Under the pieces are notes generated by a model. It was not told the DNA's origin and did no database searches. It saw only the letters and a program-made list of their open reading frames with translations. This document shows positions 27,340-41,800 of a DNA stretch of 64,000 nucleotides, one piece after another. This stretch comes from Oncomelania hupensis. Lineage: Eukaryota > Mollusca > Gastropoda > Littorinimorpha > Pomatiopsidae. Every line of letters starts with the position of its first letter. Position 1 is the stretch's first letter. The DNA lies in the NCBI GenBank assembly GCA_036898135.1, contig CM072523.1, positions 33,232,364 to 33,296,363 on the forward strand. The letters run 5' to 3'. A program made the position numbers and the translations under genes.

Positions 27340-30300
27340 GGTAAAAAGCCTAAATTAAAAAGAAAAATATCCATATTGTAGTGTTAAAAAAAAACATTAA
27401 AAAAAATAAGGCCCGCGTAAGATTCGAACTTGGGTCTCCCTAAACGGTAGGCGGAAGTTTTACCAACTAAGCTACCAAGGCTTCGTAGAAAAAGCATCAA
27501 TTTTTTTGTCTATATGGGAAAACATGCTGAAACCTCAATTTGATTTTTAATGGAAGCGCGCGGAATGAGGCTATTGCAGTTTGTGGACATTTTGTTTATT
27601 TATTTATCTCAGAAACGGTTAAACGTTCGGTAAGGAAATGTCGGCTATAACGATTTCGCTGGTTTTGAGCGTACAGCGGGCCGATCCGCAGGTCCCAGCA
27701 CCTGCCCAGATCAGCGTCCATACCGGACAAACTTTATAGTAGAGGCGAAGAAGGACTTCCGGCTAAGCAATTTATATATATAGATGTTAATAAGCTTTCA
27801 TAAGAATATTCATACATAAAAATCAATTGGGAGCATTTGTCATAAATTTTTATAAAACTATTGGAACCAGGCTACCACAAGAAACAAACATAAACCACCA
27901 ATATAATAACATCACAGTAAGGACTCACCTTGGCAAACCACTTGAAGCAGGCCTCCCGGTCACTAATATAGATGGCATTCTCTGCCAGGGAGTTCCAGAT
28001 CTGTGTATACAGAAACAGTTGTGCCTGTTTCCATATTATGCATTAGAAGATGATGGCGACCCCAATGAACAATGATCGTGCAAAACGAGAAAAGCAAAAA
28101 AAAAGTAGCATGAACAAAAAAGGGTCAGAACAGAGACGCCTACAGGGTAAACGCATTAGCCAAAGCAAACTATGAAAACAAAGCAGCACTGAAACAAACA
28201 GTGGCAAATAAATAAAACACAACTAACAGGATAAGCCATTTATATGTATTTTCTTACACTCCCACACTTAAATGAAAAATATCCATTTTCAATGTTAATT
28301 TTCTTGGGGGTTTTTGACTCTGTTTTATCCTAAAGAAGCAAAATAAAAGCATGGAATGCTTAGCCACTATCTGAAACATCCGCAAGTCCAAAAATGATTA
28401 AAAACAGTTCAGCCAGTTTTAAGATACAGTGCAAAACGTGTTTATGAAATAATGAAACACAGCGACCTAGACCTTTGAGAAAGTGCCAATATGGATTACT
28501 TAAAATACTCAGCAGTAGGTAAAGTATGCAAATAGTTTTTTTTTTAAATCACATCAGTCCAATCATTCTTGAGATATGGAAAAATGTATTTTGAAATATT
28601 AAAATTCAGAGTGACAAACTGACCAACAATTGGACTGCTACTGAATGATGGCCGCAAGTTGAAGGACCTTTATGCATGCCAGAAATCAACAAAATCGTTT
28701 TTGAGATATCGCGCCAAACTTACTTAGCAATAAAGTAACTGTAATGACCTTGATCTTTGTGGTAGAGCAATTACAATGGCACAGCAGACTGGCCACTAAC
28801 CTAGGGCTAGGTTATGTACCAGCCTAGAAGGTTTGGTCAAAATTCGTTTAATGATCCTTGAGACATGGCATGCAATGTAAGGACCGACTACCAACTGACA
28901 TTTGGTTTGTTCTGATTACCAATTATTTTAAAACATTTGCATATATCTGGAGAAAAAAACAACAAGCAGTACAAAACTCAATCACAGGGAGACATGAAGT
29001 AGTTGGCAAGAGGCTAACAAAAGCTGTAAGATAAGACTGAGTATTTTAAGTAATCCATATTTGCACATTCTCAAAGGTCTAGGTCGCTGTGTTTCATTAT
29101 TTCATAAACATGGCAAGAGGCTAACAAAAGCTGTAAGACAAACACAATTATAGCAAGTGAAGTGCTCATAGTAACAAAACAAAATGCATCTTGAATGTAG
29201 AGTGAACAAAACCAATTAAGTGATACGATACAAACATCACAAATATATTTAGCATTTTTACTAATGTCTCAAGTAAGCACTACAATCTGTTTAATAAAAA
29301 TCACTCCCATGTAAAGATGTTAGTTTAACTTAAAAAAGCATGCATAACATATTTAGACAGAGGGTAAAATATGACTGATGCTGACAGAAATTCAGTGAAA
29401 ATTAAGAACCAAATTAAAGACGTTTTTTGACCTTTCCTCAATTTATTTTATTTGGTTCTCCTACACAAGAATAAGCAATCTATACACTCATGATTAATAT
29501 TAAGAATCTATACATCACGATTACTAGCAAGTGTGGAATAGCTAAAAAATAAAAATAAAAGGAATACACGTACTCATGGGGAGGAGGAAAGAGTGGTGGG
29601 AGAGGTGTACATGGGTTATATGAGTGGTCTTTAATGCCGATTAATAATCAAATATGATGAAATTTGGAGTGGTTGGTTGATGGTCGATGCATAATGAAAA
29701 AGTTTGAAAGTGTATGTATATATATATATATGTATCAGAATTCAAAATGAATATACATATTAAAGGACTAGAAGCAACAAAGCAAAAAAGCATACATAAT
29801 TGCTCCCCAATAATTGTCATGAAATATTTCTAACAGTTTGCACGTGCACTATGTGATTAAAGCGAGTTTGAGGTCATATTGTTTTGGTTTACACTTTTGC
29901 ACTAGATAGTATGATGATAAAAGGCCAACTCTTGAACACTCGGGCATGAAGTTTAGATTCAATTTTCAAAAATATTAAGACACACATAAAAATGTATGAA
30001 TATATAAGCAAACAGTCATCTCTAAGAGTGATTTAGTCATCTGGTAAGGTTTTAAACAATTTGATCTTAACCTCAAACACACTTTAACTCTTAGCGTCCT
30101 ATAGCGCGGTAATGCGCGCCTCGCCCATAATCCTGAAGCGCGGTAATGTGCGCCGCCTCGTTAGTGCACCTTTTAGTCAGTAAATCACAACAAATAGGAG
30201 CTCTCCTGTGCGTGAGAGAAGGTTTAGTCAACTTCCGGAAAGGTTCCCGTGTGTTTTCCGCTATTGTTTTCGCAAGTTTGACGTGGTTTTGTGTACTTTT

Positions 30301-33300
30301 TTAACAATTTTGTTTGAGGTTGCGAAATTTTCGGCCATGATGGCAGGGGATAGCTCCGACAGTAATAGTGAGTTTTGTAACCTTATTGATGAGCTTATTG
30401 CTGAAAGAGCACAAGGACTTGGTGTAGACAACCAGAGTGAGTTTTCTTGTCTGTGTTGACTGACTGTGCACACATTCACATGCAATCCACACTGTCTTGT
30501 TGTTGTTTTATTAACATAGTCCGTAAAATACCTGTAATTATTAATTAATTACAAGATTCCAACAGGTAAAAATAGTACTAAAGTCAAAATGGTTCTTTGG
30601 GTACATAGAATAACCATTTTGTAAACATATCCTAAAATATGAAGTTAATGTGACAATAAATAAATTTTTTGCAATTTTTTCAAATTCATAACCCAATTTA
30701 TTGCAATAAACTTGAAACCCTTACAGGATATAGGCGCAAATGTACAGAAAACCTTATAGGACGCTAAGAGTTAAACTTACAAAAATAATTTCTGCATTTT
30801 TGTTCTTTTCCCCCCACTTTTTTTTTCTTTTTTTCCTCATTGCATTTCTCTCACTTTCTGACTTTTTAACTTCTTTCCTTTGAATTATTTCCTTCATTTT
30901 GTAATTAATGTAGGCATTTAATTATTCAAAATTGTCGAACTGATCAACAATTACCTGTCTAGCTTGTGGCTCACAAAGCCACAGTTGTCCATCTTTGAGT
31001 AAAAACCTGCAAATAACAAAAATATTTTTAAAAAAATTAAACAAATATTTGTTTTCATCCGATTGTAAAGTGTCTTCCTTTTAATCTAACGAGCTCACTA
31101 GAACAGAGCGTACAATCTACATTGCCTGGCTTCTATTATTTTATTGAAGTTGTCAACAAATATATTGATGTTTTCCCAACATTTTATGGGCAATAATAAT
31201 CTTAACTACCCTACCTCATCTTCCTATATAAATAAAATAATACCACCACTCTCCCATAATTCACACAAAAATCATACAAATCAAATATGTGTAAATACAA
31301 AAACTTTCTAGCTTGTTGAAAAGAAGTAAAACCCCATAGAATAACTTACCTGAGAAACTTCAATCTTTCTTGCACTTGTATCGTGTGGTCAAAACGGCTG
31401 TCTGGTAAAACGCTGTTGGGATCCACATCTGGGTTTTCTACAAATCCACACACACAAAGCAAGGCAAAATGTTAAAAGACTGTTCTAGTAATTACCCACA
31501 ACAAACTGCAACACAACAGTGACAGTGACACTCAGCTCACCAAATCTTTATACAGTCAAGAACTGTCAAACTCTAGCCTAAAACAAAAATCATCCTTGTG
31601 TCATTCTTTTTTTTTGCTATCCAGAAGTATGAATGTTGAAACAACACTAAATATATTGATTTCAAATAGTATCCTCTATTCTCAATGACCAAGTAGAGTT
31701 TGACTAAAACCAACATGCCAAAATACAAATGTTAATTTTTTTAACCCTAGCAGTAGGTCTGGTATGAAAGTCATAAAAAATACAACAGACTACTTTTGAC
31801 TGCTGTATCCCTAACATTTCTGAAATCCAAACATATGTGATCCAACATTAGTTATTAAAAAATATCTTAGTGGATATGCTTTCTCTCGTTATGCATGCAA
31901 TCACTGTCAAGCACACAGAGCAGAGTGAACACATGAACTGACCTTGAGCAAACTGGCGAGCACGCACCATGTACTGGTGGAGATTCTGTGAAACGAGCAT
32001 GACAATGGAATGCTGATTCTGCAGCTGCCCAATCACATTGTTGCGATAGTACATGTGGGGCGCCCTCTGCGTGTGTGGGAAGTTCTGTGGTGCCTGCGGT
32101 TGCTATTAATAATAAGAATTTAACACAACCAACACACAGCATGCATGTTAAAACATCTACAGCACGCACTACCACCCCACTCTTCCCTAGGTCTACCATG
32201 TTCTTAAAATATCAGTGGCAATATATTATGTCAAAAATGTATTGGAAGGTTACTTTGCAATTCTGTTTTGATTGGTGTTCAGTCTCTGATCATGAACAGC
32301 ACAATTGACATTGGCATTTAGCTTTGCATGAAATTTACCACAACCTCACAATACAAAACTTTTAGCTAACAGAAAATGAAAGATGTAGGGGGTCATACCT
32401 CTGGAAAGAGCTGACATATCTCTCTGATCTGCTTGAGGGCTGGCAGGACCCACTTGTCACTCTTCAGTTCCTCTACAAAACGTGTGATCCACTGCATCTT
32501 CTGGGCGTCTCGATCCTGCAAGGAAAGCTGTTTGTCAGACAAACAGAACTGCATCTGAGCATGTCTTGTCAAGCAAGGTGTTAAAAGGACATAGAATTAG
32601 TTTGGAGGAAGCAGAACAGTACAAGACTGTAATGTAAAATATGTAAAGCTATGTTTTAATTTCTCAATGTGAGATGAATACAGTTGTATTGTATTGTATT
32701 TTATTGTATTGTAACGCAAGCCCCATTTATCAACGGTGACGATGAATAATGAGCTAATACCTGTGAACAGCTGTAGTCCAGGATTTTAATGTGAGCTGTC
32801 AAAGCCTGGTCCATGATCTCGGTGGGAACGTCATCACTGTGAGCCAGATTCCACAGCAGCGTTAACACCTGCACGCAAACACAACAAAACATTCATTTTC
32901 TGACTTAATACCTGCTTTTAAAACACAAATGCAACACACACATTATAAATCTAAAGCCATTCATTCAATCAAAACCAGCATATAAAACACACATTCAACA
33001 TTCCATAGAAATTCTTTATTCCCATCATACCTTGTGAGCCATGACCCCTTCCTTATCATCCTCAGCCAGACGCCGAATAAGTTCTAGAAGTTTCTCACGC
33101 TGCTTTTTCGTAGCGTGACTCCAACTTCCCTGTATACACAAGACAGCACACATTATTTTTAGAATCATTGCTACGGAGAATCCCACAGGAAACAAGTAAT
33201 GCACACTGCTTGTACTATAAACTGGGAGAGAGAAAACTTTTAAAAATATAGGGATTATACCAAAATATTCTTTGCAGCTATCTACTGGCTTCTTCTCAGA

Positions 33301-36300
33301 AAAAGATGCCATAAAGTGCACAAGCTTGCCAAAACAATCCACAAAATATACAGCCAGTTGATGGCACACACACATTTCTTAGCAGTCCTGACTAAAAGAT
33401 AACACTAACCTGGAAGCACTCAAAAAGATGATCCAGCTGCTCAGGAGTGAAGTCCCATGCAAGTTTGGCCAGCAAGTCATGAACGTTCTTCACAATGGCG
33501 TCATGCTTGCCAGACTGAACACAAAAATATCACAAACCTCAAAATTTGCACCAAGATCATGGGACAGAGGTGTGGTTGTTTTGGGATGCATTGCATTGTG
33601 TTATGATGTATTGTCAGGTCAACAAATAACAGTTAGAGAATGACACTCAGTGCACCAAATCTTCATACAGTTTGTAGAAACTGTCAAAAACTCTAGCCTA
33701 GTACAAAGTCATCATTGTGTCAAACCTACACACATTCTTATAAACAGATACAATTTGCCAAATGTCCACTTTACATCCCCTTTCCAAAGACTGGCACAAA
33801 AAGAGAGAAATTTCTTAAGTAGTATTCCATTTATAAAACTTAGCAATGCACAAAAGAAGAGGAGGAATAGAAAAAGTTTTAAAATACATATGTTCCTAAA
33901 ATATGGAGCATGACACTGTCAATATACATTAAAGTAAAAAATACTCTGAATCTAACAAGAACTCTATATATAATTTAACATAACCATTACCTGTGCTTCC
34001 CAAAGTCTGTCAAGGTCCTGCATAGTGAGGGCTCGCTCCTTGATCATGAAGCGCAGAATCTTCTCCAACTTTTCTGCATACTGCGGTTGATGCAGGCTGT
34101 CCCGCAACACGATAGACAGAACGTTGTTCTCCTGAATCCATTCCTACACACAGTAAAAAAAACCATTAGTTACAACAGAACAAAACACAATAATAATTCT
34201 TTCATCTACAAACACAGCCAACAACAAAATATTAGCTCCTAAACAGCTTAGATCATACTATAACTCATTATATATATATATATATATATATACATACACA
34301 CATTAAAACAAAAATAATCATGCAGGAATGAGACAAATGTAGACCTGCCCACCTACAATTCTTTAAATCAGTACCAAAAGGTCCAGTTTTCAGTAGCAAA
34401 GCCAGGTTTTCAGTAGCATGCACAACCGTCGATGTAGGACGCCACGACAAGTTAAGGCAAGAAGTCTTATAATTTTAGAGATATTTCGGAGTACGTTAGT
34501 AAAAATACCACATCTTAGGTATTAGTGCATAGATTTAAATGAAATAAAATGCAAAATGAACAGAAATAAATTCTCTGTTGATTATATACCTTTTTATTCT
34601 TCTCTTGTCATGTCTTGATTTTTATTACTCCATGTGTTTACAAAAACTGAAAAAAAATGTTTTAAAAAGTCCAAACAAGCCTCCTCCTCTTCTTCACTTC
34701 CCTGCCCATCTGAAAGATCTGATGCATGCATGCTACTGACACTAATGTCAGTACCGATCTCTTCATCCGACTCAAAGTCCATTTCTCTCACTTCAATGTC
34801 TAATAAATGGAAGCCTGTAAACTCTCCTTCATCAGTCAAAGAATCCAAACCATCCATTCTAGACACTTTCACACAAAAAAATTGAAAAAAAAAAATTAAA
34901 AAACCCGAACGCATCAAAGAGAAAACTTGTGGAAATGCAGTCGATTGTTTTCACAACAGAATAAACCGGAAGTCAATTGCCGGAAGTCTCGCAATCTTTC
35001 AAACAACACGAGAATATAACAGTGGTTGATACAAACTCTTTTGGGCGTTTTGCCTGTTTAGACCTTCAGCCGCTACGCCCGGTAAAGGGTAAAAAAAAAA
35101 AAGTCGGATTTTTTTTTTGCCGTATCAATTTTATGTTTGCCGTAGCATTGTAGCAGAGCTTTATTTTTCGTAGCTGCTACGGCAAAATCGTAGCAGTAGG
35201 CAGGTCTGCAAATGCACAAAAGAGATTGCTTTTTCTTTGCTACTTCAGCAGCTAACAAACACCTTTTTCCTAGGGGCATTTTTTTTTTTTTATTTAGTGT
35301 AGCCAATCAAATAAACAATTGGTCACCATGACACTCAGCTGGAACCAAATTTTCATGCAGCATGAAGCTGTCGAAAACTCTAGCCTAGTAACCAGTCATC
35401 ATTGTGTCAAAAGCTCAAATTCTACTCTACTAAAAAAAAACTTATCAAATCAGTGATACAAATTTATGAGAATAATATTACCTATAAACATTCTAAAATC
35501 ATTTCTTTTTAATAAACATTCAAACTTTTTGTTAGTAAATTTGAATTGATCATTTTTATGTTAGAAGGTAGCTTTCTAAAATTAGCACACTTACAGACCT
35601 GCTTACCTCAAAATTTTTTTGTCAGTACTCCAGGCACTTCAAAACCAGATTTTGGAAATCATGACCAGATTTTGACTTTCGGTATTTATATAAACTGTCG
35701 TTATTTTACGTGAACCAAAATAATGATAATAAATAAATAATAATATAGAACTGTGTAAACTTATTGTCATTATTCATCTTAATTTGCTCTTAGCTAAATT
35801 TTCATATATTATTACACACGTAAAATAAATCAAGAAACGGTACACTGTTCAATAAATTTATTGTTTAAAAATTAGGGTGCTTAATTGAAAAACAATGCAA
35901 AAGTGTTAGGCCACCACATCAACATAATATGTTATAATGATCTACTTGTATTTAAAAAAAAAAAAAACATGCATGTATGCACTTTTCAGTTGCTGCAGTT
36001 CTTTTTTTGTGAAAGAGCTTTCAGGTCTGAACATACCTACCATCAGTGAGTCAACAGCATCTTTGCCCATACTGGACCTACTGTCAGTGGACGTTTTACG
36101 TACGCAACTAAACACCCTCTCACAAGCAGCACTGTTGTGTGGGATGGTGCAGAGCCCCAGAATGAACTGGCACAGTTGCAAAAGCTAAGGGTGTTTTTGC
36201 TGACCTGCACCCAAAATTCGTCCACCTGCATAGCTGGGCCCACCAATCCCTTGACATCAGTTGACTGATACTCGGAGAATTGCTCCTGATTTGTTCAGAT

Positions 36301-38763
36301 GTTGTATTTGGTGGAAAGAGTGCAGGGAATCGCTTCACAAAAAAGCGTAGATCTTGGGAAGATGCAGTCAACTGAAGTGAAGGACATATGATTCTGCAGT
36401 GCTGGAGCAAAGGGGCAGTGAGGGGCAGTTTCAGGAGAAGATAGCTGCAAGTTTCCTCAAAGTATGCACGCACTGAAGCATAGAACTTTGCAATACGTTC
36501 AGATTTTAGGTTGTAGTCTTTGGGACTGTCAAGCATTTTCCTTGCCTGATCACCAACCAGCAGGTCTTCATCAGCTACCAAACAAGGCCAATTTTTTTAA
36601 TAAGAAACCAGAACTGTCTGTTTTCGTTTCACACAAACACGCTTGGATGAACTCGCCACCTCAACATCTGAATCATCATCAGATTCTGTTGTTTCATGAA
36701 TTCTTTTATCCATGACAATTAAATATTTGCAGAGTATACACTTGAAAAACACAATGCTATCCAATGAGTTATAGTTTTCTGGCGCAATTTGTTTAGCTTC
36801 CGCTTCCGGTTAAGTGTACTTTTTACCGAAATTTGTAAAAAAATAAAAAAATAAAAAAATAAATTTTATGGTCGATTTTCGTATTTTTTAAAAAGAGATC
36901 GTAACAGCGTACTCGAGGTCAAAATATCGGGACAATACGGCGAAATACGGACGGGTAAGCAGGTCTGCACTTATGATACATGAAAAGGATTTGAATCAAT
37001 TGTAATCCGGAAACAGCCTGGAGTTTTAACTTAAAAAAAAAAAAAACATTAAATAAAAATATTCTGAGATACTGTGCTCCTACTCCTTCAGTATAAACCG
37101 ATGTCTGGTCTGTGCACGCATGCATTCCATCGCACGGACTTTAAAGATAATGACGCTCATGTCCTTGATGGGCGAGTGCAAGCTATACAAATACACACAG
37201 CCTGCACAAGGTCTCTTCTCTCCATCCCCGGTCACCCAGGATTGTGCATGGATGTCTGGGTGTCGGACTATGCGCCCAAAGGCTGCAAGTGGGCGCCTCA
37301 GGTGGCTTGAGTTAGATCCTGTATTGGCCAGCGCCTTAGCGGCTCTTGAGCTGGAAAAGCGCTTTATAAAAGTGATTAAATAAATAATCTCAATGGAAGA
37401 ATAATACACAGTAAATACAATGAAGGCTCTGTAGTTTACCACAAGCTGGGACCTAAAATTGACACATTTTTTTGTGTATTATGGGACAATGCATCCTGAA
37501 TCTATCCAATTTTGTTTGCTTTTTCAGTCTTCAATCTCTTTACAAAACCCATTGCATCTTGAAATACTTACAGCCATCTTGTCAGAAGTGAGCCACTCAT
37601 CCTCCTCCATAGGTGTGTGTCGACTTGCGTGAAACGACACATTAGTGATCACCTTATTCACTTCATTCAGGGCATTCATCTTGCCGTTAAATGAAGAAAT
37701 CTGCAAGAGCCTGCAATGCCACCATACAAATGAGATGACACATATTTCTAGAAAGATAATAAAGTTGTCTTATTCTTTGAACAGCAACTGTAGAAACTGT
37801 GACACTCAGCTGGAACCAAATCTTCATACAGCAAGATGCTGTCGAAAACTCTAGCCTAGTAACAAGTCATCATTGTGTCAAAAGATCTAACATATAAATT
37901 TACTAATTACAGTTTTTACACTTTCAGCTAAACTCAAATATAAATTTGATCAGATAAAAGTAATCTGTACGCAACATCTCACAAGGTTTTACACTCCTGC
38001 CAACAGTAATATGAGTAATAGGATAAAAGATCAAACTAATTGTATCCAAATAATTCAAATCTGTCAAATAAGCTAACAATGGTAAAGATTAGCTGACATC
38101 TTCGGCTTCCAATCATCGTTCTGGAAGCTGTAGAAAATTCCATTCAGTAGTATCTTAGTCATGAGCCTTCCAGTCAGGCTTTCTCCAAAACTAGTGTCCA
38201 CTATTAAAAAACACAACTTGTCCTCTTTACTGGAGAAGATAAATTACTTTGAAATGAAAAACCCATTACAAAAAGAAAGAAAGAAAACAAAACACCATCG
38301 CTATAGCTTTTGCAATTTACCTGAGGATCATCTTGAGGCGGAAAATTTCCAGATTTTTTATGGTCTCCTCCTGGCTGGGCAGGCGACTGACAAGCTGCTT
38401 GAGGGCCTTGATGATGGAGGACAAAGCATCGTTTTTGGCTTCTGTCTTTGACTCCTTCTTCAGCTCTTCATCTGTCAGCTTGTCCAGAAACTTTGGAACA
38501 ATGTCCTGTAGGCAAACAGATTTAACGATTGTAAAATTTAGAGATGATCGTCTTATATACCACTAATATCTATGGTATAAATAGCATAGTCAGTGCTGTG
38601 GAACAACAGCTTTCATATGAACTTATCATTACACTGAAATCTCTCAAACTCTATAAACAAATCTTCAGATGCTGAAATGATAAACTAGATTGTGGGCCCT
38701 CAAAGTGTTCACAGCATCTAATAATTACTGAGAGACAGAGAGAGAGACAGAGAGAGAGACAGA

Positions 38764-38855
<92 letters not shown>

Positions 38856-41800
38856 ATATGAGCAACTGTAGAAACTATGAGTATGACACTCAGTGGAAAC
38901 AAATTTTCATGCAGCACGAAGCTGTCAAAAACTAGCCTAGTAACGAGTCATCATTGTGTCAAAAGCTAAGAAAGAGAGAGAAAGAGAGAGAGAGAGACAG
39001 ACAGACAGAGACACAGACAGACAAAGAAACCACACTCACCACAACTGGCATGAAGTATTTCTGGATGGTGTTGACAGTCAAAACTTCAGCACACAAACCA
39101 AATGGCCTGGAGCAGAAAGTAAAGCATAGTTCAGCAAATAGCTCGCACACAATATAGTTAATTCACTCCTTACAGGGCAATTTTGTTCAATCTTTTCTCT
39201 GGTCATTTGTACAATTTAGTACAAAATTCATTAATAAATTACTCCACAAAAGAGCATAAAAATTTCAGGAGTCATTATTGACATATTGGTACACTATAGG
39301 GCAAACGCCGCAAAGTTAAAAATGTTTCATGTGGAAAATACCTCATTTAGATAGGGACATAAAGGACCTTTTTTTTTTTTTTTAAAGTAGATGACGCCAT
39401 TTTGGTTGACAAAATAACACAAAGCCAATGATTACAAAATTAAACTCTGCTGCTTCATTCTACAGCTGAACACTATAAAACAGCGGGCAATAAAACAAAT
39501 TTGAAATCTAGAACTTCAGTTTCGTACAAAAATATTGACATAACTGCAGCACACAAAAAATGTGACAGTTAAAAACGATCGCAGTGGTTTGTAGGAAGCA
39601 ATGGTCAGGGAACAAACTACTGCGATCGCAGTGATTAATAGGGATTGAGTTAAGTTCTATCTATATCAAAACAGTTCTTTTTCATTTTCCATCAACAAAG
39701 CAAAGCTAACAAGTTGTACTTTAGGCTGAGGTGCCTACACCCCATGAGACCATTTTGTGTAATTACTGCATGAAAATGTATATTTTGTGTAATTTTACAT
39801 ATCGCACAACGCGCAATAAACAAATATTACATCCAACAGAAAATCAAAATAACATTTATTTTGCACATTATGTTTTAAACCACTGTCTCTCTCACCTTTT
39901 TTATCCTACAGGCTACATTGTCACAACTTTTCACAAACACATTCTTTGCTTATGTCATTTGATAAACTTACTCGCTTTCTACCTACAATAAAACTCAACA
40001 AGCATTTCCAAAATTAGTTGAATTTCACAGGGCTTCCAGTGGTCTGAGATAAAAAAGGAGGAAAATGACCGAGTGACGAGGTCACGAGCGCACGACCCCA
40101 AACACTGTCACAACACTGTCTGCTATAAAAGAAACAATTTTATTAGTGAGAGTGAAGTAGAAGAAAGAAAATAAGTGATTTACAAAAGGTTTGATGTAAG
40201 GTCTCACATGAATAGAGAATAATTAAGGCAAATATGGAATTTACCACATTTTAACGATCTTAATTGCTTCATATCTTAAAAGCAAAAACTGAAGAAAAAA
40301 ATGGAATGTTCAGCAAAAAGTGACTTACCAAAATCTGCAATTAGAAGATATTTTTCTTGTGCAGCTGACTTAGTAAAACCACAATGAATTCAGAATACAA
40401 TACAGAATACAATCCTCACTAGCAAGTCACTCATGGTCTACTCTGTTAGTGTTACATAGAATGTTCATAATATTAAACTACTCCTACTAGTTCTGCTTTT
40501 ACAAAAAATTATGGTCAAATGCATACACAGTTATGGTGATGAAAAATGGTTTTGCACCTTTTAGGCCATCAGTAGTAGGAAAGGCATTTGGCAGTGAAAC
40601 AAGTCTAAATTTTCGCTTTTTAAAAATGTTTTTCTAGTCGGCAGGAAAAGATAAGGTTGCAAACACAAATGTATGTACACAGATCCATGCTAATCGCACA
40701 ACATAAAGTAGGCTACTGTGCAAGTTGAAAACTTGATTTCGTTCGAGCACAAGACGCAAAACGCGTGTCCGACACGTGGAATCTTTCGGATATGTTGACT
40801 CAATTTTTCTTCTTCTACCTCCACCTCCATCCAGTCCCATCTCCACTTGTTTTTGCAAGAAACATCGTAAAACTTTTGGCCGCGTTGAACAAAAATTCGA
40901 CCCGCCATTTTTGCCTATTCGCAAACAGAACGATGATCCGTTTCCAGTCTTCGAAACCAGCCAATTACAGATAAACCAAACTGAGACTGTGTTACGGATA
41001 TTTTGTGTTACGGATATTTTGGAGCCCCTATGAAATTTTTACCTCGGCAGTTTTCTACGGCGGAACTTTAAAATTTTTCGGCTGAAATTTTTTTTAAATG
41101 GCGGAAATTCGCCGAACGGCGGAAGATTGGAAGCCTTGATTTCACTATGATTGTAGGCATTTTCACCTCTGTTTTCACAATGCTAAACTGTTGCACTTCT
41201 TGCTCTTCACCCTTTTTACCCCAGTGGCCCCCCAAAAAGAACACTAGCACTCCTTGTGGCCTTAAGATTCGATATATCACTGTATGTTGTATCCATCACT
41301 ATGGCCAATTCCAAAATCCTTTCTGCACAAAGCGTAGTATGCATCGTGAAGGCTCTTTCTTGAGTCGACAATCCCTGGAAAATGCTGGGAATAGCCCTTT
41401 TTGAATGTCTGCTTAGTGTTAACCTTCTTCTTTGCAGTATCTTTCAACCTGTTTTCGCCATTTTCGGTTCATGCACATGTTTGCTTTGCGCCATTTTCCC
41501 CAAGCCACATAGCCGACGAGCAAAAAATTGTGTGCCCTAGATTTATAGTTTGCGCTGAGCAGTTAGCAAGAAAAATAGTGGATTGGAATCGGATATCGTT
41601 TTAAAAAAATTGTAAAAACTAAAAATCGTAATTGACAGAGAAAATGTGTATTTTGAGCAGACAAATCATATTCGCGCATTTTGGACCGAAAATGCGTAAA
41701 AATATGCACTAGAGTAAGGTAGGCACCTCTGTTTAGGGTTCACTGATAATTCCAAATGAAACAAGCTTGCAATGTTGCAATCCTGAAGAGTGCATTCATC

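Noticed and set aside
27061..27374. Poly-Ile, poly-Ser and poly-Val reading frames
   Set aside because: Translations of TAA and CTA microsatellites.
28440..29109. A 670-bp MITE with 73-bp terminal inverted repeats
   Set aside because: The direct repeats flank only the right arm, which argues for a templated inverted insertion instead.
38651..39157. Frames rich in alternating Ser-Leu or Arg-Glu
   Set aside because: Translations of GA and GACA simple repeats.
40690..40908. A host zinc-finger gene on the minus strand
   Set aside because: The frame lies wholly inside a TIR- and TSD-bounded hAT-type element and is truncated.
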